DNA of 54,983 nucleotides from Streptococcus pseudopneumoniae. Its GTDB lineage: Bacteria; Bacillota; Bacilli; Lactobacillales; Streptococcaceae. The stretch's first letter is position 1; every line of letters begins with the position of its first letter. The stretch is taken from positions 1 to 54,983 of the forward strand of contig NZ_JUPG01000113.1 of the NCBI RefSeq assembly GCF_001074825.1, read 5' to 3'. The notes below the pieces were generated by a model. That model searched no databases and was not told where the DNA came from. It saw only the letters and a program-made list of their open reading frames with translations. Positions 20,814 through 29,069 of the stretch are shown here, in pieces. The translations under genes were made by a program, and so were the position numbers.

Positions 20814-21695
20814 ATGCCAATTACATCATTAGAAATAAAGGACAAGACCTTTGGAACTCGATTCAGAGGTTTTGATCCAGAAGAAGTCGATGAATTTTTA
20901 GATATTGTAGTTCGTGATTACGAAGATCTTGTTCGTGCGAATCATGATAAAGATTTGCGTATTAAGAGTTTAGAAGAGCGTTTGTCTTACTTTGACGAAA
21001 TGAAAGATTCATTGAGCCAGTCTGTATTGATTGCCCAGGATACAGCTGAGCGAGTGAAACAGGCGGCACATGAACGTTCAAACAATATCATTCACCAAGC
21101 AGAGCAGGATGCCCAACGCTTGTTGGAAGAAGCTAAATATAAGGCAAACGAGATTCTTCGTCAAGCAACTGATAATGCTAAGAAAGTTGCTGTTGAAACC
21201 GAAGAATTGAAGAACAAGAGTCGTGTCTTCCACCAGCGTCTCAAATCTACAATTGAGAGTCAGTTGGCTATCGTTGAATCTTCAGATTGGGAAGATATTC
21301 TTCGTCCAACAGCTACTTATCTTCAAACCAGTGATGAAGCCTTTAAAGAAGTTGTTAGTGAAGTACTTGGAGAACCGATTCCAGCTCCAATTGAGGAAGA
21401 ACCAATTGATATGACACGTCAATTCTCTCAGGCAGAAATGGCAGAGTTACAAGCTCGTATTGAGGCAGCCAATAAAGAATTGGCTGAATTTGAAACTCAG
21501 GCTAAACAGGAAGTGGAAAATCCAACTCTTGTAGTGAGTCCTCAAATTGAAGAAGAGCCTGCTCATCCAGTTGGTCCAATGTATGAAGAGCCAGAAGTAG
21601 TCCCAAGCCATTACTCAGGCCCAACACCAGCTACAGAAACTGTTGGTTCAGCACCAGGATTTGAGGCACCGCAAGAATCCGTTACAATTTTATAA
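20814..21695 (+). CDS. divIVA: Cell division and polarity protein DivIVA
   Basis: A membrane-curvature sensor at poles and septa that organises cell wall growth. It has 293 residues. The conserved lipid-binding N-terminus is MPITSLEIKDKTF followed by FRGFDPEEVDEFLD. A long coiled coil covers about 30-160, and an acidic Pro-rich tail follows. A GTG at 20802 is in frame, but the ATG at 20814 gives the family N-terminus and has a GAGGAA site. A T-box leader for ileS follows. Confidence 0.96.
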   Translation: MPITSLEIKDKTFGTRFRGFDPEEVDEFLDIVVRDYEDLVRANHDKDLRIKSLEERLSYFDEMKDSLSQSVLIAQDTAERVKQAAHERSNNIIHQAEQDAQRLLEEAKYKANEILRQATDNAKKVAVETEELKNKSRVFHQRLKSTIESQLAIVESSDWEDILRPTATYLQTSDEAFKEVVSEVLGEPIPAPIEEEPIDMTRQFSQAEMAELQARIEAANKELAEFETQAKQEVENPTLVVSPQIEEEPAHPVGPMYEEPEVVPSHYSGPTPATETVGSAPGFEAPQESVTIL

Positions 21696-21699
21696 GAAA

Positions 21700-21920
21700 C
21701 GATGTGAGAACAATATCTTATCCTTATATTTCCAGCGAGCAGGAGATGGTGTGAGTCCTGTAATCCCTATTGATAAGATTATCCTCTCAAAAACTCAAAT
21801 CTGAATGGAGTAAGATTTGACGTTCCCCACGTTACGGGAAAAGAGGGAGAAAGACTAGGTCTTTTTCCGAATAAAGGTGGTACCACGATTTTCGTCCTTT
21901 TTGGAAGTCGTGGTTTTTAA
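21700..21920 (+). ncRNA. T-box riboswitch for isoleucine
   Basis: The T-box core AAAGGTGGTACCACG is at about 21873-21887. Stem I is formed by TGAGA/TCTCA and ATCTTATC/GATAAGAT, leaving a specifier loop with codon ATC at 21781-21783, which reads tRNA-Ile. The terminator hairpin CCACGA/TCGTGG is followed by a T-run at about 21914. Uncharged tRNA-Ile would stabilise the antiterminator and turn on ileS. Confidence 0.95.
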
Positions 21921-21947
21921 TTTGTTATTATTTATAAAGGAGATACC

Positions 21948-24740
21948 ATGAAACTCAAAGATACCCTTAACCTTGGGAAAACAGCTTTCCCAATGCGTGC
22001 AGGACTTCCTACTAAAGAGCCAGTTTGGCAAAAGGAATGGGAAGATGCAAAACTTTACCAACGTCGTCAAGAATTGAACCAAGGAAAACCTCATTTCACC
22101 TTGCATGATGGCCCTCCATACGCGAACGGAAATATCCACGTTGGACATGCTATGAACAAGATTTCAAAAGATATCATTGTTCGCTCAAAATCTATGTCAG
22201 GTTTTTACGCACCATTTATCCCTGGTTGGGACACTCATGGTCTGCCAATCGAGCAAGTTTTGGCAAAACAAGGTGTTAAACGCAAAGAAATGGACTTGGT
22301 TGAGTACTTGAAACTTTGCCGCGAATACGCTCTTTCTCAAGTAGATAAACAACGTGAAGACTTTAAACGTTTGGGTGTTTCTGGTGACTGGGAAAATCCA
22401 TATGTGACTTTGACTCCTGACTATGAAGCAGCCCAAATCCGTGTATTTGGAGAGATGGCTAATAAAGGTTATATCTACCGTGGTGCAAAACCAGTTTACT
22501 GGTCTTGGTCATCTGAGTCTGCCCTTGCTGAAGCAGAGATTGAATACCATGACTTGGTTTCAACTTCTCTTTACTATGCCAACAAGGTAAAAGATGGTAA
22601 AGGTGTTCTCGATACAGATACTTACATCGCTGTCTGGACAACTACTCCATTTACTATCACAGCTTCTCGTGGTTTGACTGTTGGAGCGGATATTGATTAC
22701 GTTTTGGTTCAACCTGCTGGTGAAACTCGTAAGTTTGTGGTTGCTGCAGAATTGTTGACTAGCTTGTCTGAGAAATTTGGCTGGGCTGATGTTCAGGTCT
22801 TGGCAACTTACCGTGGTCAAGAACTCAACCACATCGTAACAGAACATCCATGGGATACAGCTGTAGATGAATTGGTTATTCTTGGTGACCACGTTACCAC
22901 TGACTCTGGTACTGGTATTGTCCATACAGCCCCAGGTTTCGGTGAGGACGACTACAATGTTGGTATTGCTAATGGTCTTGAAGTTGCAGTGACTGTTGAC
23001 GAACGTGGTATCATGATGAAGAATGCTGGTCCTGAGTTTGAAGGTCAATTCTATGACAAAGTGGTTCCAACTGTCATCGAGAAACTTGGCAACCTCCTTC
23101 TTGCTCAAGAAGAAATTTCTCACTCATACCCATTTGACTGGCGTACCAAGAAACCAATCATCTGGCGTGCAGTTCCACAATGGTTTGCCTCAGTTTCTAA
23201 ATTCCGCCAAGAAATCTTGGATGAAATTGACAAAGTGAAATTCCACTCAGAATGGGGTAAAGTTCGTCTTTACAACATGATTCGCGACCGTGGCGACTGG
23301 GTTATCTCTCGTCAACGTGCTTGGGGTGTTCCGCTTCCTATCTTCTATGCTGAAGACGGTACAGCTATCATGACAGCTGAAACGATTGAACATGTGGCTC
23401 AACTTTTTGAGGAATATGGTTCAAGTATTTGGTGGGAACGTGATGCTAAGGACCTCTTGCCAGAAGGATTTAGCCACCCAGGTTCACCAAATGGCGAGTT
23501 CAAGAAAGAAACAGACATCATGGACGTTTGGTTTGACTCAGGTTCATCATGGAATGGAGTTGTAGTAAACCGTCCTGAGTTGACTTACCCAGCAGACCTT
23601 TACCTAGAAGGTTCTGACCAATACCGTGGTTGGTTTAACTCATCACTTATTACATCTGTTGCCAACCATGGTGTAGCACCTTACAAACAAATCTTGTCAC
23701 AAGGTTTTGCACTTGACGGTAAAGGTGAGAAGATGTCTAAATCTCTTGGAAATACGATTGCTCCTAGCGATGTTGAAAAACAATTTGGTGCTGAAATCTT
23801 GCGTCTCTGGGTAACAAGTGTTGACTCAAGCAATGATGTGCGTATCTCTATGGATATCTTGAGCCAAGTCTCTGAAACTTACCGTAAGATTCGTAACACT
23901 CTTCGTTTCTTGATTGCTAACACATCTGACTTTAACCCGGCTCAAGATGCAGTAGCTTACGATGAGCTTCGTTCAGTTGATAAGTACATGACGATTCGCT
24001 TTAACCAGCTTGTTAAGACCATTCGTGATGCTTATGCCAACTTTGAATTCTTGACAATCTACAAGGCCTTGGTGAACTTTATCAACGTTGATTTGTCAGC
24101 CTTTTACCTTGATTTTGCCAAAGATGTTGTTTATATCGAAGGTGCAAAATCATTGGAACGCCGTCAAATGCAGACTGTCTTCTATGACATTCTTGTAAAA
24201 ATCACCAAACTCTTGACACCAATCCTTCCTCACACTGCGGAAGAAATCTGGTCATATCTTGAGTTTGAAGCAGAAGACTTCGTTCAATTGTCAGAATTAC
24301 CAGAAGCAGAAACTTTTGCTAATCAAGAAGAAGTCTTGGATACATGGGCAGCCTTTATGGACTTCCGTGGACAAGCTCAAAAAGCCTTGGAAGAAGCTCG
24401 TAATGCAAAAGTAATCGGTAAATCACTTGAAGCACACTTGACAGTTTATCCAAACGAAGTGGTGAAAACTCTACTCGAAGCAGTAAACAGCAATGTAGCT
24501 CAACTTTTGATCGTGTCAGACTTGACCATCGCAGAAGGACCAGCTCCAGAAGCTGCTGTTAGCTTCGAAGATGTCGCCTTTACAGTTGAACGCGCTGCAG
24601 GTGAAGTATGTGACCGTTGCCGTCGTATCGACCCAACAACAGCAGAACGTAGCTACCACGCAGTCATTTGTGACCACTGTGCAAGCATCGTAGAAGAAAA
24701 CTTTGCGGACGCAGTCGCAGAAGGATTTGAAGAGAAATAA
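21948..24740 (+). CDS. ileS: Isoleucyl-tRNA synthetase
   Basis: Charges tRNA-Ile. It has 930 residues, a normal bacterial length. The HIGH motif is HVGH within [16 protein letters not shown], the KMSKS motif is intact, and the editing domain carries [14 protein letters not shown]. The C-terminal zinc site is CDRC...CDHC, typical of Gram-positive IleRS type 1. AAAGGAG precedes the ATG. Controlled by the upstream T-box. Confidence 0.98.
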   Translation: MKLKDTLNLGKTAFPMRAGLPTKEPVWQKEWEDAKLYQRRQELNQGKPHFTLHDGPPYANGNIHVGHAMNKISKDIIVRSKSMSGFYAPFIPGWDTHGLPIEQVLAKQGVKRKEMDLVEYLKLCREYALSQVDKQREDFKRLGVSGDWENPYVTLTPDYEAAQIRVFGEMANKGYIYRGAKPVYWSWSSESALAEAEIEYHDLVSTSLYYANKVKDGKGVLDTDTYIAVWTTTPFTITASRGLTVGADIDYVLVQPAGETRKFVVAAELLTSLSEKFGWADVQVLATYRGQELNHIVTEHPWDTAVDELVILGDHVTTDSGTGIVHTAPGFGEDDYNVGIANGLEVAVTVDERGIMMKNAGPEFEGQFYDKVVPTVIEKLGNLLLAQEEISHSYPFDWRTKKPIIWRAVPQWFASVSKFRQEILDEIDKVKFHSEWGKVRLYNMIRDRGDWVISRQRAWGVPLPIFYAEDGTAIMTAETIEHVAQLFEEYGSSIWWERDAKDLLPEGFSHPGSPNGEFKKETDIMDVWFDSGSSWNGVVVNRPELTYPADLYLEGSDQYRGWFNSSLITSVANHGVAPYKQILSQGFALDGKGEKMSKSLGNTIAPSDVEKQFGAEILRLWVTSVDSSNDVRISMDILSQVSETYRKIRNTLRFLIANTSDFNPAQDAVAYDELRSVDKYMTIRFNQLVKTIRDAYANFEFLTIYKALVNFINVDLSAFYLDFAKDVVYIEGAKSLERRQMQTVFYDILVKITKLLTPILPHTAEEIWSYLEFEAEDFVQLSELPEAETFANQEEVLDTWAAFMDFRGQAQKALEEARNAKVIGKSLEAHLTVYPNEVVKTLLEAVNSNVAQLLIVSDLTIAEGPAPEAAVSFEDVAFTVERAAGEVCDRCRRIDPTTAERSYHAVICDHCASIVEENFADAVAEGFEEK

Positions 24741-24802
24741 GGTTGAAAAGTCTAGGTAAAACTCAATTTGAGAAGAAAAGACAACTAATTTTATAGTCTA
24801 TT

Positions 24803-24848
24803 AAACGCATTGTATCACGTTTTTGAACACCTGATACGATGCGTTTTT
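24803..24848 (+). terminator. ileS terminator
   Basis: AACGCATTGTATCA pairs with TGATACGATGCGTT (one G-U), followed by TTT. Confidence 0.9.
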
Positions 24849-24918
24849 ATCATGTTTGTACCTTTTTGTCCTGCTCTTGTTTCAATCAATTCTAAACCGT
24901 TATATATTATAGAAATTC

Positions 24919-24964
24919 AAAAAGCTCATGATTCATCTGAAAAGCAGATTTCATGAGCTTTTAT
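24919..24964. terminator. Bidirectional terminator between ileS and the nucleotidyltransferase gene
   Basis: AAAGCTCATGA pairs with TCATGAGCTTT, with an inner ATCTG/CAGAT stem. A- and T-runs on both sides suit convergent genes. Confidence 0.85.
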
Positions 24965-24971
24965 TGTAATT

Positions 24972-25763
24972 CTAAATAGATTCATTAATCAAGTGTTTGA
25001 GATTTAACAGGAGCTGCTCCAAAGTTAGGACTGTTTTCTGCTGGTGAGCTAGTTGGTAGAGATTTTGAAAGTAGTCTTGAATATCGTTTTCAAAATTTTG
25101 AGGTAGATGAGAGCAATTGTTTTTGGCGAACTGGAGCATGCGTTTTTCTCCTGGATGGAGCTGCTCATTGAAGGCGAAGAGCAAATCAAAATAAGAGGCG
25201 AAAAACTCACTAGTGCGGTGATTGATGCTGAGTAAGTCTTTGCGTTTGAGGGCTTTTTTGATTTGCCTTGAAAAAGCTGGCATAGCTTGGTCGAGAAGCA
25301 GAAATTGTTTGTTGATGATATTCTTTTTCAGATCAGCTGGATAAGGAAGATTGTACTTTTTTTGGAGGGCAGCATAGTGACCATCTTGATCGTAGATAAT
25401 CTTACTGTTGAGAAGATTGTACCACATACAAGTAGTGTAAGAATTCTGGGCTTGGTGCTCTAAAACTACGGCTTGTAAATCTTTGTCAAATTCGTCTAAA
25501 GAGCGGTAAATCAGCTCGATTTCGATACCATTATTGAGAACACAATCGTCTTCCAATTCCCAAAATTGATTACCGATTTCCATATAGGAGCAGTGTTTAC
25601 TGAGGATTTCTTTTCGTATGTCTGGCGAGAGAGGAGCACTGAGGTAGACATATACATCATAATCAGAGTCTTTGTCAAAATCTTGTCCGGCCCGTGAACC
25701 TCCTAGAGCTAGAGTTTCTACTTGCTCTAGTTGAGCCAATTCTTTAAAGAGATGTTGTGGCAT
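24972..25763 (-). CDS. Nucleotidyltransferase-domain protein
   Basis: A 263-residue protein whose N-terminus carries the pol-beta-like nucleotidyltransferase signature GGSRAG followed by DSDYDVYVY, which supplies the catalytic Asp pair. The rest is helical, resembling DUF4037-type domains seen after such motifs. Relatives include aminoglycoside adenylyltransferase-like proteins, but the substrate cannot be told from sequence. It converges with ileS and is divergent from gpmA. Confidence 0.75.
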   Translation of the reverse strand: MPQHLFKELAQLEQVETLALGGSRAGQDFDKDSDYDVYVYLSAPLSPDIRKEILSKHCSYMEIGNQFWELEDDCVLNNGIEIELIYRSLDEFDKDLQAVVLEHQAQNSYTTCMWYNLLNSKIIYDQDGHYAALQKKYNLPYPADLKKNIINKQFLLLDQAMPAFSRQIKKALKRKDLLSINHRTSEFFASYFDLLFAFNEQLHPGEKRMLQFAKNNCSHLPQNFENDIQDYFQNLYQLAHQQKTVLTLEQLLLNLKHLINESI

Positions 25764-25991
25764 AATGTTAACCTTCTTTATTTTTTGACATCATTCTAAC
25801 AAAAAGTAAGGAGACTAGCAAGAGTGAAATGGAAATTTCTTCTCATATATTTGCTGATCTTGTTCAAAGCAATCCAACTGCCAAACAGTCGGTTCCTTTT
25901 TGGTTTTGACTAGCTTTTTTGTGAAAAATTGTGTAAAATAGAATAGATAAACGAGGGAAAACCTCGGAAAATTTAAAGGAGAATCCATCTA

Positions 25992-26684
25992 ATGGTAAAA
26001 TTGGTTTTTGCTCGCCACGGTGAGTCTGAATGGAACAAAGCTAACCTTTTCACTGGTTGGGCTGATGTTGATTTGTCTGAAAAAGGTACACAACAAGCGA
26101 TTGACGCTGGTAAATTGATCAAAGAAGCTGGTATCGAATTTGACCAAGCTTACACTTCAGTATTGAAACGTGCGATCAAAACAACTAACTTGGCTCTTGA
26201 AGCTTCTGACCAATTGTGGGTTCCAGTTGAAAAATCATGGCGCTTGAACGAACGTCACTACGGTGGTTTGACTGGTAAAAACAAAGCTGAAGCTGCTGAG
26301 CAATTTGGTGATGAGCAAGTTCACATCTGGCGTCGTTCATACGATGTATTGCCTCCAAACATGGACCGTGATGATGAGCACTCAGCTCACACAGACCGTC
26401 GTTATGCTTCACTTGACGACTCAGTTATTCCAGATGCTGAAAACTTGAAAGTGACTTTGGAACGTGCCCTTCCATTCTGGGAAGATAAAATCGCTCCAGC
26501 TCTTAAAGATGGTAAAAACGTATTCGTAGGAGCTCACGGTAACTCAATCCGTGCCCTTGTAAAACACATCAAAGGTTTGTCAGATGACGAAATCATGGAC
26601 GTGGAAATCCCTAACTTCCCACCATTGGTATTCGAATTCGACGAAAAATTGAACGTAGTTTCTGAATACTACCTTGGAAAATAA
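25992..26684 (+). CDS. gpmA: 2,3-bisphosphoglycerate-dependent phosphoglycerate mutase
   Basis: Interconverts 3- and 2-phosphoglycerate in glycolysis. It has 230 residues. The phosphohistidine motif is RHGESEWN with catalytic H9, and [12 protein letters not shown] and GAHGNSIRA are intact. AAAGGAG precedes the ATG. Codon use is strongly biased, as for a highly expressed gene. An ISL3-family element is inserted so that its 8-bp duplicated target begins at the last base of the gpmA stop codon. Confidence 0.98.
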   Translation: MVKLVFARHGESEWNKANLFTGWADVDLSEKGTQQAIDAGKLIKEAGIEFDQAYTSVLKRAIKTTNLALEASDQLWVPVEKSWRLNERHYGGLTGKNKAEAAEQFGDEQVHIWRRSYDVLPPNMDRDDEHSAHTDRRYASLDDSVIPDAENLKVTLERALPFWEDKIAPALKDGKNVFVGAHGNSIRALVKHIKGLSDDEIMDVEIPNFPPLVFEFDEKLNVVSEYYLGK

Positions 26685-26691
26685 AAAATTG
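26684..26691 (+). repeat. Target site duplication, left copy
   Basis: AAAAATTG directly before the IS left end; an identical copy is at 28105-28112. Eight bases is the expected size for ISL3-family insertion. Confidence 0.95.
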
Positions 26692-26746
26692 GGCTCTATA
26701 ATATTTGTAGTGGGTAACCCCCTATGGATATTATGGAGCCTTTTTT
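26692..26746 (+). terminator. Terminator formed by the IS left end
   Basis: GGCTCTATAATAT (26692-26704) pairs with ATATTATGGAGCC (26728-26740), with one G-U, followed by TTTTTT. An inner GGGT/ACCC stem may form in the loop. The left arm is the outer part of the IS terminal repeat. Confidence 0.85.
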
Positions 26747-26813
26747 GTGTAGAAAAAAAGTCCCATATGACCTATAATGAAAAGCGATCAAACAACTCAT
26801 TAGAAAGAATCAT

Positions 26814-28070
26814 ATGGAACAATTACATTTTATCACAAAACTACTCGATATCAAAGACCCTAATATCCAATTTATAGATATCATCAATAGGGATACACAC
26901 AAAGAAATCATCGCTAGACTGGACTACGATGCTCCATCTTGTTCTGATTGTGGAAGTCAAATGAAAAAATATGACTTTCAAAAACCGTCTAAGATTCCTT
27001 ATCTCAAAACGACTGGTATGCCTACTAGAATTCTTCTGAAAAAGCGTCGTTTCAAGTGCTATCATTGCTCGAAAGTGATGGTCGCCGAGACCTCACTCGT
27101 CAAGAAGAATCATCAGATTCCTCGTATTATCAACCAAAAGATTGCGCAAAAGTTAATTGAAAAGACTTCTATGACCGATATTGCCCATCAGCTTTCCATT
27201 TCAATTTCAACTGTCATTCGAAAGCTCAATGATTTCCACTTTAAGCATGATTTTTCTCGTCTTCCTGAGATTATGTCCTGGGACGAGTATGCCTTTACCA
27301 AGGGAAAGATGAGTTTCATTGCACAAGATTTTGATAATCTCAACATCATCACTGTTCTTGAAGGCAGAACACAGGCTATCATCCGAAATCACTTTCTGCG
27401 CTACGAGCGAGCTGTTCGTTGTCAGGTGAAAATCATTACGATGGATATGTTTAGCCCTTACTACGATATTGCCAGTAAACTTTTTCCTAACGCTAAAATC
27501 GTTCTCGACCGCTTTCACATTGTCCAACATCTCAGCCGTGCTATGAGTCGTGTACGTGTCCAAATCATGAATCAATTTGAGCGAAAATCTCATGAATACA
27601 AGGCCATCAAACGCTACTGGAAACTTATCCAGCAAGATAGTCGTAAACTGAGTGATAAACGATTTTATCGCCCTACTTTTCGTATGCACTTAACGAATAA
27701 AGAGATTCTAGACAAGCTTTTGAGCTATTCAGAAGAGTTGAAACACCACTACAATCTCTATCAACTCTTGCTTTTTCACTTTCAGAACAAGGAACCTGAC
27801 AAATTCTTCGGACTTATTGAGGACAATATAAAGCAGGTTCATCCTCTTTTTCAGACTGTCTTTAAAACCTTTCTAAAGGATAAAGAGAAGATTGTCAACG
27901 CCCTTCAACTACCCTATTCCAACGCCAAATTGGAAGCGACCAATAATCTCGTTAAACTTATCAAACGAAATGCCTTTGGATTTCGGAACTTTGAAAACTT
28001 CAAAAAACGGATTTTTATAGCTCTGAACATCAAAAAAGAAAGGACGAATTTTGTCCTTTCTCGATCTTAG
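26814..28070 (+). CDS. ISL3-family transposase
   Basis: A 418-residue DDE transposase. The N-terminal zinc finger has C43, C46, C82 and C85, followed by a helix-turn-helix (MTDIAHQLSISISTVIRKLN). The catalytic acidic residues are probably D157 (WDEYAFTKG), D232 (VLDRFHIVQH) and E374 (NAKLEATNN). The ORF is intact, with no frameshift. A -10-like TATAAT at 26773-26778 lies after the terminator at the IS left end, so its promoter is inside the element. Confidence 0.95.
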   Translation: MEQLHFITKLLDIKDPNIQFIDIINRDTHKEIIARLDYDAPSCSDCGSQMKKYDFQKPSKIPYLKTTGMPTRILLKKRRFKCYHCSKVMVAETSLVKKNHQIPRIINQKIAQKLIEKTSMTDIAHQLSISISTVIRKLNDFHFKHDFSRLPEIMSWDEYAFTKGKMSFIAQDFDNLNIITVLEGRTQAIIRNHFLRYERAVRCQVKIITMDMFSPYYDIASKLFPNAKIVLDRFHIVQHLSRAMSRVRVQIMNQFERKSHEYKAIKRYWKLIQQDSRKLSDKRFYRPTFRMHLTNKEILDKLLSYSEELKHHYNLYQLLLFHFQNKEPDKFFGLIEDNIKQVHPLFQTVFKTFLKDKEKIVNALQLPYSNAKLEATNNLVKLIKRNAFGFRNFENFKKRIFIALNIKKERTNFVLSRS

Positions 28071-28104
28071 CTTTTCTTCAACCCACTACAGTTGACAAAG
28101 AGCC

Positions 28105-28112
28105 AAAAATTG
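28105..28112 (+). repeat. Target site duplication, right copy
   Basis: AAAAATTG directly after the IS right end, identical to 26684-26691. Confidence 0.95.
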
Positions 28113-28113
28113 T

Positions 28114-28146
28114 AAGTCTAGAATTGATTTCTAGGCTTTTTGTTTT
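28114..28146 (+). terminator. Former gpmA terminator, displaced by the IS
   Basis: AAGTCTAGAA pairs with TTCTAGGCTT (one G-U), followed by TTTTGTTTTTG. With the IS removed it would lie about 20 bases after the gpmA stop, so it is very likely the original gpmA terminator. Confidence 0.8.
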
Positions 28147-28178
28147 TGTTCTCAGTTTCCAACTATTTGAAAAAGCGA

Positions 28179-28184
28179 TATAAT
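28179..28184 (+). promoter_or_regulatory. -10 of the MacB-like ABC operon
   Basis: TATAAT lies about 180 bases before the ATPase start. The BOX repeat at 28196-28342 would be transcribed as part of the leader. No convincing -35 was found. Confidence 0.45.
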
Positions 28185-28195
28185 GATATTAATAC

Positions 28196-28342
28196 CCCAT
28201 AAAAATCAAAGAGTAAACTAGGAAGTTAGTCACAGGATACTCAAAACACTGTTTTGAGCTTGTAGATAAGACTGACGAAGTCAGTCACATATATACAGAA
28301 AGGTGAGGCTGATGTGGTTTGAAGAGATTTTCTAAGAGTATA
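28196..28342. repeat. BOX-type repeat with one boxB-like unit, divergent
   Basis: Begins ATAAAAATCAAAGAG and ends TTCTAAGAGTATA. It contains the boxB-like CTCAAAACACTGTTTTGAG and CTGACGAAGTCAG palindromes. Several core bases differ from the other copies (GGTGAGGCTGATG instead of GGCGACGCTGACG), so it is an older copy. It lies in the leader of the ABC operon. Confidence 0.85.
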
Positions 28343-28366
28343 AATATGAAAGATAGAGAAAATGAT

Positions 28367-29068
28367 ATGGCTTATATTGAGATGAAACACTGTTACAAGC
28401 GTTATCAGGTTGGGGACACGGAGATTGTGGCCAATCGCGATGTGAATTTTGAAATTGAAAAGGGTGAATTGGTTATCATTCTAGGTGCATCTGGTGCAGG
28501 CAAGTCAACGGTTCTTAACCTTCTTGGGGGAATGGATACCAATGATGAGGGGGAAATCTGGATTGATGGTGCCAATATTGCAGATTATAGTTCCCACCAG
28601 AGAACCAATTACCGCCGCAATGATGTCGGTTTTGTTTTTCAGTTTTACAATCTAGTGTCCAATTTGACTGCTAAGGAAAATGTGGAGCTGGCTTCAGAAA
28701 TCGTGACAGATGCCTTGAATCCTGAGCAGGTCTTGACAGATGTAGGTCTGGCTCATCGTCTCAATAACTTTCCAGCCCAGCTTTCTGGAGGGGAGCAACA
28801 GCGAGTCTCCATTGCACGCGCGGTAGCCAAAAATCCTAAAATTCTCCTTTGTGATGAACCGACAGGCGCCTTGGATTATCAGACGGGTAAGCAGGTTTTG
28901 AAAATTCTCCAAGATATGTCTCGTCAAAAGGGAGCGACGGTGATCATTGTGACTCACAATGGAGCTTTGGCGCCCATTGCGGATCGCGTGATTCATATGC
29001 ATGATGCCAGTGTCAAGGATGTGGTGATCAACCAGTATCCTCAGGATATCGACAGTTTGGAGTACTAG
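28367..29068 (+). CDS. ABC transporter ATPase, MacB/LolD type
   Basis: A 233-residue ATPase with Walker [10 protein letters not shown], signature LSGGEQQRV and Walker [13 protein letters not shown], all of the class that pairs with FtsX-like permeases. Starts at 28319 (TTG, inside the BOX), 28346 (ATG) and 28367 (ATG) are in frame. [14 protein letters not shown] at 28367 fits the family N-terminus best and the upstream codons look non-conserved. The ribosome site is weak (AGAGAA). The permease begins 1 base after the stop. Confidence 0.88.
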   Translation: MAYIEMKHCYKRYQVGDTEIVANRDVNFEIEKGELVIILGASGAGKSTVLNLLGGMDTNDEGEIWIDGANIADYSSHQRTNYRRNDVGFVFQFYNLVSNLTAKENVELASEIVTDALNPEQVLTDVGLAHRLNNFPAQLSGGEQQRVSIARAVAKNPKILLCDEPTGALDYQTGKQVLKILQDMSRQKGATVIIVTHNGALAPIADRVIHMHDASVKDVVINQYPQDIDSLEY

Positions 29069-29069
29069 C

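Larger units (their letters stand above)
26692..28104 (+). mobile_element. IS1167-like element (ISL3 family), complete
   Basis: A 1413-bp element with imperfect terminal inverted repeats: the left end GGCTCT...TGTAGTGGGT and the right end, read inward, GGCTCTTTGTCAACTGTAGTG. It is flanked by perfect 8-bp direct repeats AAAAATTG and encodes one intact transposase. The identical duplication and intact gene suggest a fairly recent insertion. The name IS1167 is from remembered similarity to the pneumococcal element. Confidence 0.93.

Noticed and set aside
22560..23123. 187-codon frame on the minus strand opposite ileS
   Set aside because: No ribosome site or domain; it is a shadow of ileS.
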